NCBI GenBank assembly: GCA_016808115.1
Contig: JAEQBH010001508.1
Span: 372,001-436,000, forward strand
Source: Tetrastigma voinierianum
Taxonomy: Eukaryota > Streptophyta > Magnoliopsida > Vitales > Vitaceae
Reading direction: 5' to 3'
DNA: 64,000 bases
Part shown: piece by piece, positions 1 through 10,539 of the stretch
Layout: the number at the start of each line of letters is the position of its first letter
How positions within the stretch are numbered: the first letter of the stretch is position 1
Position numbers and translations under genes: made by a program
The notes under the pieces: generated by a model
What the model was told of the DNA's origin: nothing
Databases searched by the model: none
The model's input: only the letters and a program-made list of their open reading frames with translations

Positions 1-515
1 CAATTCAATGTTGCTTCAATTCAAATGTCAACCCGTATGCTAAGTTAGTTTGACTCTTCCTCATTTCTGAGAGATCAAAGATTCTAGAAATTCAGCAGGA
101 AATGTGTAATGAATACTTATTGGTTGTTGAGGAACCCGCTGTGTGGAATTGCCTGTGTACAGATGTTAAATAATTTTTGCTTTATTCTTTTATCACTTCT
201 CTCATATCTAAAATCTCTTACAGAATTACTTGTGCAAGCCATAAGTATCGAAGGGCCCCGCTTCACATTTATACAGGTTTTAACAGTTTTCTTTTTTCTT
301 TTTTTTTTTTTTGGCTGTGCAGAACTGTACAAGTATTTTTTCTAATCAATTACTTTCTTAATATTCATCTTGATTTACTTGAGTTTTTGATAGGTGAACC
401 CCAACCTCCCCAACCCCATTTGGAACTCGCTAACCTTCACCCCCGTGTACAAAAAGGTAGACATCAGAATAAAAACAGACACACAAGAGATTCCAATCGA
501 CTAATCAAAATGTAA
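1..515. other. 3' flank of the minus-strand gene; no coding region seen
   Basis: No convincing coding region is seen here. Read on the minus strand, this is downstream of the stop codon at 518-516 of the putative gene. An AATAAA-type hexamer (TTTATT on the plus strand at 181-186) lies about 330 nt past that stop and could be its polyadenylation signal. A T-rich run at about 290-312 explains the lysine-rich and phenylalanine-rich short ORFs on the two strands. Confidence 0.3.
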
Positions 516-1703
516 TCAGTTACTCCTGCCACTGGAGGCCGAAAGATCTGAATCCATATGTTTGGTATACTGGCTACCAGAAACAAAAATAAATGAACTC
601 AAGATTGTGGCTCCTTCCCATGACATGACTCTTGCAATCATATCTATAATTTCTGAACACACTGCATAAATAGAGATGTCTAAAAAGGATACAAACTTAG
701 AAGCTAAAAAAGATAATCTGCATAAGAATAAGATCGTAGACCACCAAAATTACAACTTATCTTTGGCGCCTTGCTCTGTCTCATGGTCAAGCTAGACTCA
801 GTCCTTTGGAGGCCATGATTTTACAGAAATTACCTTTATCATCATAGTGAAGAGTAGAATATCTATTTTAATTCAAGCAACATCATAATCACAGTTTAAT
901 CAAAATTATCAAGATAAATTATGGATTTCAACAAAGGATCAAAAAAGAGGGCGAAATTCTAAGATTTTTTTTTCTTTTATAGGTACAAATTTTAAATATA
1001 AACTGGAATCAAATGATAACATTGGGGCCATGTCGTGATGTAATTCAAGAGGGTGCAACATCAATTCCATCCCCAAGAACTATACTAATGCAATACAAGA
1101 ATTCAACAATGATTATTAACTCAACCATAGATATATACAACAAAGGAAAAAGTGCAAAGAAAATAAACCGAGGCTCGAGATGACATTAAAATCCCCATGA
1201 CACAATTTAGGAAAGGTTAATCCAAAATTATCCAATATTACCACCCAAAATCTTTTCAGCGGCTATAGGACCAGCAGCAGAGATAAGCCAAAAGACTTTC
1301 TCCATCTTACAGAATGAACCAAGTATAAGGTTTTAATTTTACTAAGAGGCAGATCGACTAATCTGCATTCTCTTAATGTGAGATCATAATCCCATCTTCT
1401 AAAAATTCCTCATACCGCAGCTCCAAATCTACCAACCTATCACACCATTTCAGAGGTTAACTCATGTATCCAATATCCCAAATTTCCAGTATCCTTTCTA
1501 GCTGTGATACCATTACATAATACATTGAGACAAGCTAAAAGGCCCTTCTCCATCTACAATGTGCTTCATTGAAACTGAGATTTACTCTATTGCCAATTTA
1601 GTGCCTAAATATGATGTAAAGCCCAAATTACCAATGCCCTAACCAATGCCTCTCGAGGAGAAAAAGGAGGCTTCAGCTCCTCAGCAACTTCAAAGAAGCA
1701 CAT
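516..1703 (-). CDS. Putative multi-exon host gene, product not recognised (three exons read)
   Basis: I do not recognise the product. Three minus-strand blocks join without breaking frame: 1703-1632 (24 codons), 1305-1242 (21 codons plus one base) and 652-516. Donors are GTAATTT at 1631 and GTAATAT at 1241. Acceptors are AG at 1307-1306 and CAG at 655-653. Joining exons 2 and 3 makes a GAA codon, and the frame then runs to TGA at 518-516. The joined product is about 90 residues. It includes the exon-1 stretch EELKPPFSPREAL and the exon-3 stretch IIDMIARVMSWEGATIL, with a polar serine-rich tail. No membrane segment or catalytic motif is obvious. The ATG at 1703 may not be the true start, because an upstream exon could exist and another open frame lies just 5' of it. 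A 5'UTR-like block lies upstream on the same strand. An old pseudogene is the main alternative. Codon-like composition and consistent splice phases are the only support. Confidence 0.42.
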
Positions 1704-2579
1704 AAAATGTGGGCATTATGTATTGGAACAATATGGTGGACTCCAGAAAGGTTAGCCACACCATGAGTGAGATAGAGCTCACTAATCACCATGAAAGACA
1801 CCTTCACACACCCTATGAGGTTTATGCAAAGTGAGATTTAAAGAAACTGTTGATATTGGCAACATGAGGCACTTAGCAGAACTACCTCATAAGTTGTATT
1901 TTAGGAATAAATTTTGCTTCCAATAAATTCTTAGTTTTCTACCAAAAGCCATTAGTAACTACAAATATAAATAGATATAGAAAAATCCACAAACTTATGC
2001 TAAGATATGGTTCAATTAGCTGGCCATTGTCTTGTTTTAAAATTGTCTTATAATGACAGTTTCCAATACAAAACAAGCATGCATTTAGAAGCCAAACTAT
2101 GTCAATGAATCATTATAATAAGAATCAGAAGAAAAACAAGTTTGGTATATTGTCACTGACGTTACTATAGCTAAACAATAACAACAACGCTAGTCTCACT
2201 GAAGCCAACAAAGAGAAAATAGAAAAGGAATGAAAAAATCACCTATCATATTTATTAAAAAAATTAAAATAAAATTGCATTGAACTCATGCAACTAGGGG
2301 TTTTGGAAACCTCGCGTTCAAATTTTTACTTCTCGTTTTTTATCTTGCCATACAAACGGGACCGTAAATTAAAAGTTCACCAAATGGCCCCATGAACCTG
2401 CCAAATTTTTTTTTTTTTTTTCTGTTCTGCCGGTTCTCAGATGATAAAAAAATTTTAAAACCCATTATTTTTTTCCCCGAGTTTTCTTTTCAGCCAAACG
2501 AAGCGAGAACCCGGGGAAAAAAAAGAAAAGAAAAACACCAAACTGAAGTCATTTAATTGTCCGATAACGAAAATCAAGC
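1704..2579 (-). other. Probable intron or unread exons between the 5'UTR block and the first read exon
   Basis: This stretch is AT-rich and lacks long open frames. On the minus strand, a pyrimidine-rich tract ending in CAG near 2199 looks like a good splice acceptor and may mark an untranslated or unread exon. A donor-like GTAATTG near 2595 would open this intron. Nothing else is supported. Confidence 0.25.
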
Positions 2580-3062
2580 TCTTCAATTACCTTGCCCCGC
2601 GTTTTCCAATAAACCAACCGGGGCAAGCAATCAGAAAAACGCACCTCACAGCATCTGAGTCACTACTACCCTCTACTCCACTATTTCCCCCGATCCTGCT
2701 TGCAAGAATCAAATGCATGAACTATACGAATCCTCGGAGAAGAAACGATCTCGATGTATTACTCAAATCTCGCTTTTGAGAAAAACGAGCAAGAAAAATA
2801 TGGAAACAGCAGCCAGAAAGTGAGGGGGAAACTTGGAAAAAAGGTGAATATAAGGACATGAAAAGTCCAGATAGAGGGAGTCGCGGAGGAATAAACCACT
2901 GTTTTCCCACGCCGATAACTCTTTCCCCCGCTTTCTAGGGTTTTCCTTCGGGTTTTAGAACCCAGATCCGAAACAGAAAGTGCCCGTTGAAATTAGAAAA
3001 GCGCTGAGAAAAAGAAATAAAAACCCTCTCCGTTTCGATCTTTGCTTCCCACGAAGACTGTG
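2580..3062 (-). promoter_or_regulatory. Putative 5'UTR and proximal promoter of the minus-strand gene
   Basis: On the minus strand this block is more GC-rich than its surroundings and pyrimidine-rich in places. It contains a telo-box (AACCCTAG, plus-strand 2935-2942), a motif common near transcription starts of plant housekeeping genes. It ends at a plausible donor, GGCAAG followed by GTAATTG near 2595, as expected for a leader exon with a 5'UTR intron. No TATA box was fixed and the start site is inferred. The short 62-codon frame inside it (2910-2722) is probably not translated. Confidence 0.33.
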
Positions 3063-3511
3063 TTTTTTAGTTTTAGTTTTAATGGTTGTCCTTCTTGTTT
3101 TTCTTAATAAATATTGATCTGAAGGCTCAGAATTCGAGACACATGCCCATGGTTAGATTTTTTTCTGGGAGATTATGGATGATAATTGTTTTTATTTTAT
3201 ATTTTAGAAACAAATTTAATTTTTATTAGTAAAACATATTTCATCTTCTTCTTTCTTTTTTCTTTTTTTTGAAAATAAAATATATTTTATCTTTAAAAAA
3301 TAAAATATGTAACCTCTTAAATTATTTAATTTATATGTATGAAATATGAGATTCAATGACAATTCAATATTAAGAGATTTTCAATTAAATTTTTTCCCCC
3401 TGCGGATCAAACATTACTAGCCATACCTACTGAATCAACTTAATCAAAATATATTTTGAGAGAGAGAGAAGAATAATATATTTTATGGTAAACAAAAAAA
3501 TTGAAATTTTG
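3063..3511. other. AT-rich intergenic spacer between the gene promoter and the MULE end
   Basis: This spacer is AT-rich with TTTTCTTT runs and a short (GA)n tract near 3459-3470. No gene is seen. The outermost part (about 3440-3511) may still belong to the MULE terminal inverted repeat, because it aligns loosely with the reverse complement of about 60683-60740. Confidence 0.35.
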
Positions 3512-3608
3512 ATACATAATCTCATTTTTTAAATTAGTTCCACTTGTTACTTAATTGAAATAATCAACTTTGAGGGGTCCCCTTTTATTTTTGGTCATTA
3601 TTAGTCAC
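3512..3608 (+). repeat. MULE left terminal inverted repeat (core)
   Basis: The landmarks ATAATCTCA, TTAATTGA, ATAATC, CTTTG, GGGGTCCC and TATTTT occur in this order and spacing. They match the reverse complement of 60566-60682 with small gaps. Identity looks like roughly 70-75 percent by eye. Homology may extend outward to about 3440. This is the end distal to the transposase start. Confidence 0.5.
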
Positions 3609-3942
3609 CAAATTGTTTTAACAGGGTAAACCTATCTTATAAAATATCGATAGCGCGCCATGTGAATATCATGTGACACAAATCAGTTTCCTCGATTTCT
3701 CATTCCTCATTCCATTTCACTCAAATTTTTTATCCTCTATAGCTTTTTTATCGTCTTCTTCCTCGGCCTCGAGACCTTTTCCTGTTCATCGTCTTCTTTA
3801 GTCTTTTTCATTTGATCCAACACTTGCAAAATCGAGCACCTCCAAAATTATCCACTAATCATCATCTTTGGCTTATTTTTTTTGTTTGATCCAGCACCTG
3901 CAAATCGAATAGGAGAGACACAATTTGTTAGCAGCACGTCGA

Positions 3943-4164
3943 ATGTGTATATGTATGTCTCATCTTCAACTCGTAGTAAAGTGTCATCACAAGGTTGATT
4001 CATGTCTAAGAATGGCAAAAACTGATTCGAACTTGGAGAAGAAGTTTTACAGGTGCCCATTATGGCTTTTAAGTGGTCAAAATTATGGGAAAATAGATTG
4101 CAAGAATCAGTCTTTGGGCAACATTAAGGTAAAATTATGGCAAAATGAAATTGAGAATTTTTAG
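3943..4164 (+). pseudogene. GRF-type zinc-finger ORF inside the MULE, convergent with the transposase
   Basis: The plus-strand frame carries KCHHKV followed by AKTDSNLEKKFYRCP. This resembles the plant GRF zinc finger, in which a CxCG-like pair precedes a conserved NPGRRFYxCP block. The second glycine-containing position of the CxCG part is lost (CHH), and a distal Cys of the usual C-x-FFxW segment is not convincing, so the finger is probably decayed. The frame opens before the ATG at 3943 and ends at 4164. It lies just inside the left TIR and points toward the minus-strand transposase, the convergent layout known for the two genes of maize MuDR. The family resemblance is recognised from the motif only, and function is unknown. 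Confidence 0.4.
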
Positions 4165-4380
4165 GGTAAAATTAGGGCAATAAGAAATTTGTGATTTTTA
4201 GGGTAAAATGAATTACATTGTTTGGGTAAAATCATCATCAAAATATGGCAAATGAGATTAGGATTTTCGAGACAATTAGGTAAAATAGGCTAAATGAAAA
4301 TTGGTGATTTTTAGGCTAAATTATGGATAAAATTAGACTTGTATTTTTAATGTGATTAGGGAAAATTTAAATTGAGTAAA
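4118..4380. repeat. Degenerate AT-rich tandem repeat, about 37-bp unit
   Basis: Units beginning GTAAAATTA with a GGCAAAATGA-like middle and GATTTTTAGG end recur at about 37-bp steps after the GRF ORF, with deletions between some units. They are noncoding and part of the MULE subterminal region. Confidence 0.5.
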
Positions 4381-4600
4381 TTTAACATCAAGTATTATGT
4401 ATAATTTTCAATTTATCCCCACTTTGGACAAAAAGTTAAGAAGTTACAAATTAAGAAACACATAATGGATGAGGCTATGCAAGACATGAGAAATGAGCTA
4501 CTAACTATAAAAGGTACTAAATGTGCAAGTATACAAAATGGAGAAGCATGCCTAACTTGGTACATGTTATGCCTTGACTTATATCTAAAATGATTGTAAT

Positions 4601-4748
4601 TGTTAGGAATTGGGTTACATATGTTAGGAATTAGGTTACATATGTTAGGAATTAAGTTAGGAACTAGGTTACATATGTTAGGAATTAGGTTAGGAATTAG
4701 GTTACATATGTTAGGAATTAGGGTCACACACGTGCCAGGAATTAGGTT
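4601..4748. repeat. Minisatellite of 12- and 21-bp units (GTTAGGAATTAGGTTACATAT)
   Basis: About seven copies of a GTTAGGAATTAG core occur, some extended by GTTACATAT, giving mixed 12- and 21-bp periods. Read on the minus strand it produces an IPNLIPNICN repeat peptide frame (4727-4413), which is taken as an artefact of the repeat. The array lies in the MULE 3' noncoding part. Confidence 0.75.
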
Positions 4749-5084
4749 GTTACTATGTTAGCAAAATGGTGTTTTTGGTTGTGATGCCGATGGTGGCATG
4801 GCATTACAACTATAAGTCAAGTATGGATTATGTACTTATGAAAACCCTAATCAATGAAATCAAACGCCAATTTACAATCAATCGCTCATTTATACGTTAT
4901 AATGCCTACAATGTTCATTTGTATGATAGATGATGGTTCCATACAGTTATAATATGTCTCAACAATAAGTCATGGTTCAATACTTGTTCAATAATCGAAC
5001 ATCCTAAATACACTCAAACATCAAACCAACAAAAAGTTTTGTAAACACCAAATTTCATCTACATCTATAATAATGACTCAACAA

Positions 5085-5184
5085 TTCTCGCGAATGTAAT
5101 TAACATCCAAGATACACCAAAATAGTTCATGATTGTCCATAAACAAAGATGTTTCTCAAATAATATATAAAAATACACCAAAAT
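5085..5184. repeat. MULE 3' subterminal repeat unit, left of insertion G
   Basis: The landmarks GATTGTCCATAAA, AAAGATGTTTCTCAAATAA and TACACCAAAAT match 27775-27855 on the other side of the G insertion. This supports both fragments belonging to one MULE and supplies an unoccupied version of the G target site. It ends in AAAAT at 5180-5184, the target duplication of G. Confidence 0.6.
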
Positions 5185-8100
5185 TGTTAGAGAAGTGCTC
5201 TAAAGGTAATCGCTTTTAGCACTCATTATACGTTTTTCTTTATTAAAGGCATCTTCATTAATTTGATATTCATACGTTGAATTGATTTAAATCTTTAATC
5301 GGATTAATGAAGTTCATGATGCATAACATAGCATGAAAGAAATTATAATGTGATCACGATAATAAGATTTATATAATGTGCAATTATGTTAGTATCTAAA
5401 TTATCCATAATCATATGATCAACGAAACTGGACATCGTTGATCCGGATATACTAGCATATGTCATACTCTTTGATTTGATAAAGTAATGGATCTTATAAA
5501 CTGCGGATCATGAGCGATTAGAGCGACATGTGGAGGTTGTTAAGAGTAGCTATACATCGAAGACTCCGCTATGAGACAATCATATGGATTATCTATTATA
5601 TGTGTATTTATCACTTCACATAAAGAATTCGCGCACGCACTAAACTTGAGGTGCTTAGGCATATCTTGAATGTTGATTTTGTATTTTGACCTTGATCCAT
5701 GTTGCCTATTGAAGGTCGCTCTTTGGGTGATGGTCGGCTACAACTTTAGGTGTTTGAAGGTAATTGAATAGCCAACAAAGGATTAGCCACTCTCAATAGA
5801 AGGAAAGTATACATATAGCCTCTCATAGGGATCATTACTCGGGAATCTCTAGTCATAGTGGAAATGCCATGAAGAGCGTCTTCAGGTGCATGATTGTTGA
5901 GTAATGAGTATGGGGACAAGATCTAATATCTCTAGGGCTAGATGTGGGCATACTCAGTCTGGGGCGGAGCCATATAGTGCCCATGCTTTGAACCGAGGTA
6001 TGGGATTGGTAAAGTCGACAAAATTGCACGGTAATTGTCTATGGAAGGGTTAGTAGTCAAACCACTGACTCTCCAGTCAATTGAGGGTCATGATGTGTTG
6101 CCATACGTCGCTCATGACTTGCTTAATTCAATAGTTGAATCAATTGGTAAACATAATTAGGAACCTAATAGGTCACACACTTAGAAGAGTGTGGACTTGA
6201 TATAAAACGGATTTGGCTATGATCCAAATATGGGGAAATCAATATCGAGAATGGAATGTCACGGATTTAGTGGAATCCCGGGATTAAGAGCCCTCACTTA
6301 TAGATAAAGGAGGCCTAGGCTTATTCATGGCTCAAAGCTAAGGAGTGAACCCACTATAATGCATAAAGATGCATGTAGCATATATCTCTTAAAGTGAGGG
6401 GGCATCATAGGACATTTTACGAGCTACGGCGGCGAAAGGACCTTTATGGAAAACACTAACCAAGAAGCTTTCATTTTGCTCACTCTTCTTAAGAAGAGTG
6501 TTCTTGAAATAGAGAGAGTCTTCTTCAAGAACAACTCTTCTTGGTGAGACTCGGGTTTCAGCTTTTCTCTTCGGATAGACTTGACTAGCACCGAGACTTC
6601 ATCTGAGGCCGTTGTTGTAAAACCCGGGTAAATTTGAACTTTTTCAAAAAATGGCAAAATCAGAATTGTCAATATTTAGACATGTTGCAAACTCCGAAAA
6701 TTTTGTAGATCTCGAGATGATGAAACTGACTATCATGGATTCATCTCGTAAAATCTAGTTACTTAGACGAATTTCATTGAATTCCGATATAGTCATAATT
6801 TTCATGTTTTTCAAGGCGTCCCGGTCCGGTGAATCCAAAAAACAAGATTTTTTAGAAAATCTTGAAAAATGGGAAATAATTTAAATGGGGAAGTTCATGC
6901 ACACCTAACTCAACCGATGAAAATAAATCATTTTGGGACAAGAACGGACTTATCGGTGTCGTGACATGTGACGCGACGTGAGCCAACCACTTAAACATTA
7001 AATGAGAGGCTTGGGGGACAAGATATCCCATTTTATTCCTGGTTTTTATGTGAGAGAGAGGAAGAGGAAGATAAGTCAAAGACTTCTTTCAACAAGCCAC
7101 GGAGTTCCATTAGTCGGAATTCGTCGGGTCAATAACTAAAGTTCATCGCCTCAACGAGGGCTACTTGTGTGTATAAAAAAAAAATTGAGGGATTTCACCA
7201 AAGATCCAAAGGATAATATTTTGGGAAATCAAAGTTTTCGGGTTAAGGAGGTGTTCTTGAGACCTCCTATGTTTCTACTACACTTTAAGAGATAGGGATT
7301 CTTTCTACTTTGGTTTATTTCCACATTTTGGGTTGTTTTAAGGAAGGTTGTTTGTATTGATGCCCCGAAGGGGCTATTTGGCTATTTTTGACGGCTTTAA
7401 TGACCATTTTACGGTCTGTTTGTGGCCGGCTTTGTGAATTTATTTGTGGTTATTTATAGTATGTCCCAAGTATTGTTTTAGAGGTTATTTAGATAAAAAA
7501 AAATGGTTTATGGTTGTTAAGGGGCTGTTTTGACTGTTTAAAAACGGTTTATGACTGTTTTTATGGCTTATTTGTGGCCGATTTTGTGAGCTGATTTGTG
7601 ATTGGTTGTGGAATGTCCAAAAAATTGTTTTTAAGGGCTGTTTGGATGAAGAGAAAAATTCGGACTATGAAGGGCTTGTTTAGCTAGTTTGGCGGCCACC
7701 ATGGGCTTGTTTAAATCCATTTGGCGCTGGACAGGGGTTGTTTAGGTCAAGCTTTAGACGGTTTGCGCCTCCATACCCAATCTAACCCAAGGCCGAACCT
7801 CCTAATTCGAGGACGCGATCCTCACTCTTCATTTTTTCTTTTTTTTCGAATCATTTTGAATAATCCAAATACAATTACTTTTCTAAACACATTTCAAATA
7901 CTCAATGAAAATATATATACGTAAATACTACTTTAACATAAAGGGGGCTCATCATTTGATCACAAAACTCTTTTTCATTCGATATGGCATTTCATGCCCA
8001 TTTGATCAATTTCCCACCTTTATACAATGTGGCATTATTAGTCGTTTTCAATATCCAAATATTTACAAAACATAATCAGAGTTCAATTTCACAGCTGCTT

Positions 8101-8433
8101 TTGTACAAACGAGTCGAATAATTTATGTATGTATGTGATAGAGCTTTATTTATCCTCCATGTAACTTTGACGATGACTTTAATCATCAAGGGCTCACGCC
8201 TTTGTACCTATTCACTTTAATTGCATGATGATAAAGCAACGCATAAACATTTTCTTATGCTTAGCGGTTCTATATAATACTCTCTTCCATTTCAACTTAA
8301 GTCAAATCATGCAATTTTCTAAACCATGTTTTTAATCTTTTTGAATGATCAAATGCAAATACATATATTCAGCTTCATATACATTCATTATGAGCTCATT
8401 GACTATTCCAAATACGCACTTTCATATACAATA

Positions 8434-10539
8434 TGCACGCTCAAAATACTCCTCTATAATTTTTATAATAATTTTATTATATTTTTGCATAAATAGAACC
8501 AATCCGGTTTTTCCCCGAATTTGTTAAATGTTATATGATTGTATGACTAAATATCAATTGCAAATGATATATGATTGAATGATAGAGTATGACAAGGATT
8601 GAACCTTAAATAACCCAAGTGTAAAAGGGCAAAATGAAAATTTGAAATATTGAGAAAATGTTTATGTTAAGTGCAAATAGAATGATATATAAAGGCATGT
8701 AAATTGAGGCAACTTAAATCCAAAATGGGTTTTTGATATTCCAAACATGGCCTTGAGAAGGATAAGTGACTTAGACCATTTTTGGTCTTAGAAATCTCCC
8801 ACTTGTGCAAAAACGTTTTTGAGAGAGAGTGGGAGAGGAGAAAAAGCTAGGGTTTTGGAAATAGTTGGAGATTGGTGTCAATCTCTCTCTCCATGTTTGT
8901 GCAAGATTTTGCAAGATTGTTGAAGAAAAATGCTAGGGCTTCAAGTGCAAAGGGATTTAAGGTAAGAACCAAACCTTAGAAAGTTGTATTTGATGTTTGG
9001 GTTAGAAAAACCCTAATCCATCTATGAGTTTTGCTCATGATTTGTTTAGGATGATATTAGGATGTTACTGAGTGATTCCGCCATGTTTTGTTTTGGGATT
9101 GGGTGATTTTGGAGAAAAATCGCAAAAGTGCAAAAATCTAGAAAATCTAGGCATTATCTGGCTCCTACGTCATGTAATCTACGCTACATGCGGATACCTT
9201 TGCCATTAAGGTGTTTGAAAAGCAAAATGGCACCTCTGCACGCCAATTGAAGGCCTATAGCCGCGACACGCCGATGTAGCTAATACTCACAAATGAGAAA
9301 TTTTAATTTTGTTTCCGAACACCTTGTATTCATGCACAGGTAGTTTAAGGACCCTAATAAATGATTAATGGGGGTTCAAATGATGATAAAACTAAATGAA
9401 AAATGTACCGTACCGTACCTCACCTCCTCGATGAAGCGAGTATGATTAATTGTTCAACCACTACGAGTGGAGAAATTGTATTTGACTAGGTGTAGGTGAA
9501 GACGACAACCTGACCTATGATAGATATCGAAAGAGACAAGGGATTGATAAATTGGTATGTTCTCTGTGACTCAATTCCCATTTCAAGTTCTATTTGTGAA
9601 AATATATATATTGATTTGAATTATTAGTATTCAAAATATTCGTCAAATATCTGTATGTGTGCGTGTATTTGAACTATAAGTGAATTTATTGTATGTGAGT
9701 AAATTGATTTGAAATGTATTATTGAATGACCAACATGAAAGGATTCACCAACTGAATTCGTCATGAAGGTAATCGTATTTGTTTAATGTGAAATCACATT
9801 ACTACTGAATGACAAACAGGGCGGGATTCACCAACTGAATCCATTGTAAATGTTAATTTTTATAGTCCAATGTGAGATTGTAATATTGAATGTGAAATCA
9901 TATTACTAATGGTCGATAAATGTGATGTGATTCACCAATTGAACTGGTCGTGAATGTTGACTCTCCTATAGTCATATGTGAAATTGCAAATCGAAAAGCT
10001 AAAATTATATTAAAAGTGCGTATTTGTATAAGTATCTTTTACATTACACATAGACATTGTATAAAGACATTATTTTGATAAATGCATAATTCATATCGAA
10101 CTGAAATTGAATAGAACCACTAAGCATGAAAAGGCTTAGCGTATTGTTTTTATTAATGCACAAGTATCGAGTGATTAACAGTGGGGACCCAAGATCAAGG
10201 AGCGCGGAGTCATCAAGAAAGCTACGGAGTAAAAGTATATACTCCGTCATATGCATCCATCCTATTTTTGAACAATTGATGTTTTGTGATCAAAAGAGTT
10301 AAACTCTGAAACGATTTTGTATATTATTTTGAATGGGCATGGAATGCCTTCATTGTAAATATATTTTTGGTTAAATGTAAATTGTATGGGCCTACCAAAC
10401 GATGAAAACGCTCACAATTTTTAAGAAAAAAAAGGGGCTTTTAAATGTCTAAATGAAATATATTTGATAAATGAATTTCGCTTAGTTTTCAAATCCGTTC
10501 TAATTCACCAATCGTGTCGGATTCGGAAGGGTGCTTACA
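8434..10539 (+). mobile_element. Solo LTR B', target duplication CAATA
   Basis: The LTR starts TGCACGCTC at 8434 and ends GGTGCTTACA at 10539. CAATA flanks it at 8429-8433 and 10540-10544. Landmarks shared with solo LTR B (29856-32311) include a TAATAATTTTATTATA block near the start, AAGGTAAGAA at 8959, GTGAAGACGACAACCTGACCT at 9496 and repeated GGATTCACCAACTGAAT units at 9735-9960. It sits inside D', inside A's LTR, inside G, inside the MULE, so it is among the youngest insertions here. Confidence 0.8.
9735..9985 (+). repeat. Tandem subrepeats (GGATTCACCAACTGAAT unit) in LTR B'
   Basis: Three diverged units with TTGAATGAC, GGATTCACCAACTGAAT and GTGAAATCACATTACTA landmarks repeat at about 85-95 bp. 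The same units lie at 31430-31700 in LTR B, so they are a family feature and not local noise. Confidence 0.6.

Noticed and set aside
117..332. Minus-strand frame with a KKKKRKKK stretch as a further exon of the left-edge gene
   Set aside because: The lysine run comes from a poly-T tract, and exon 3 already ends at a natural stop at 516.
4413..4727. Minus-strand frame with IPNL/ICN peptide repeats, possibly a repeat protein
   Set aside because: It is the direct read-through of the 12- and 21-bp minisatellite, with no start context or conserved flank.
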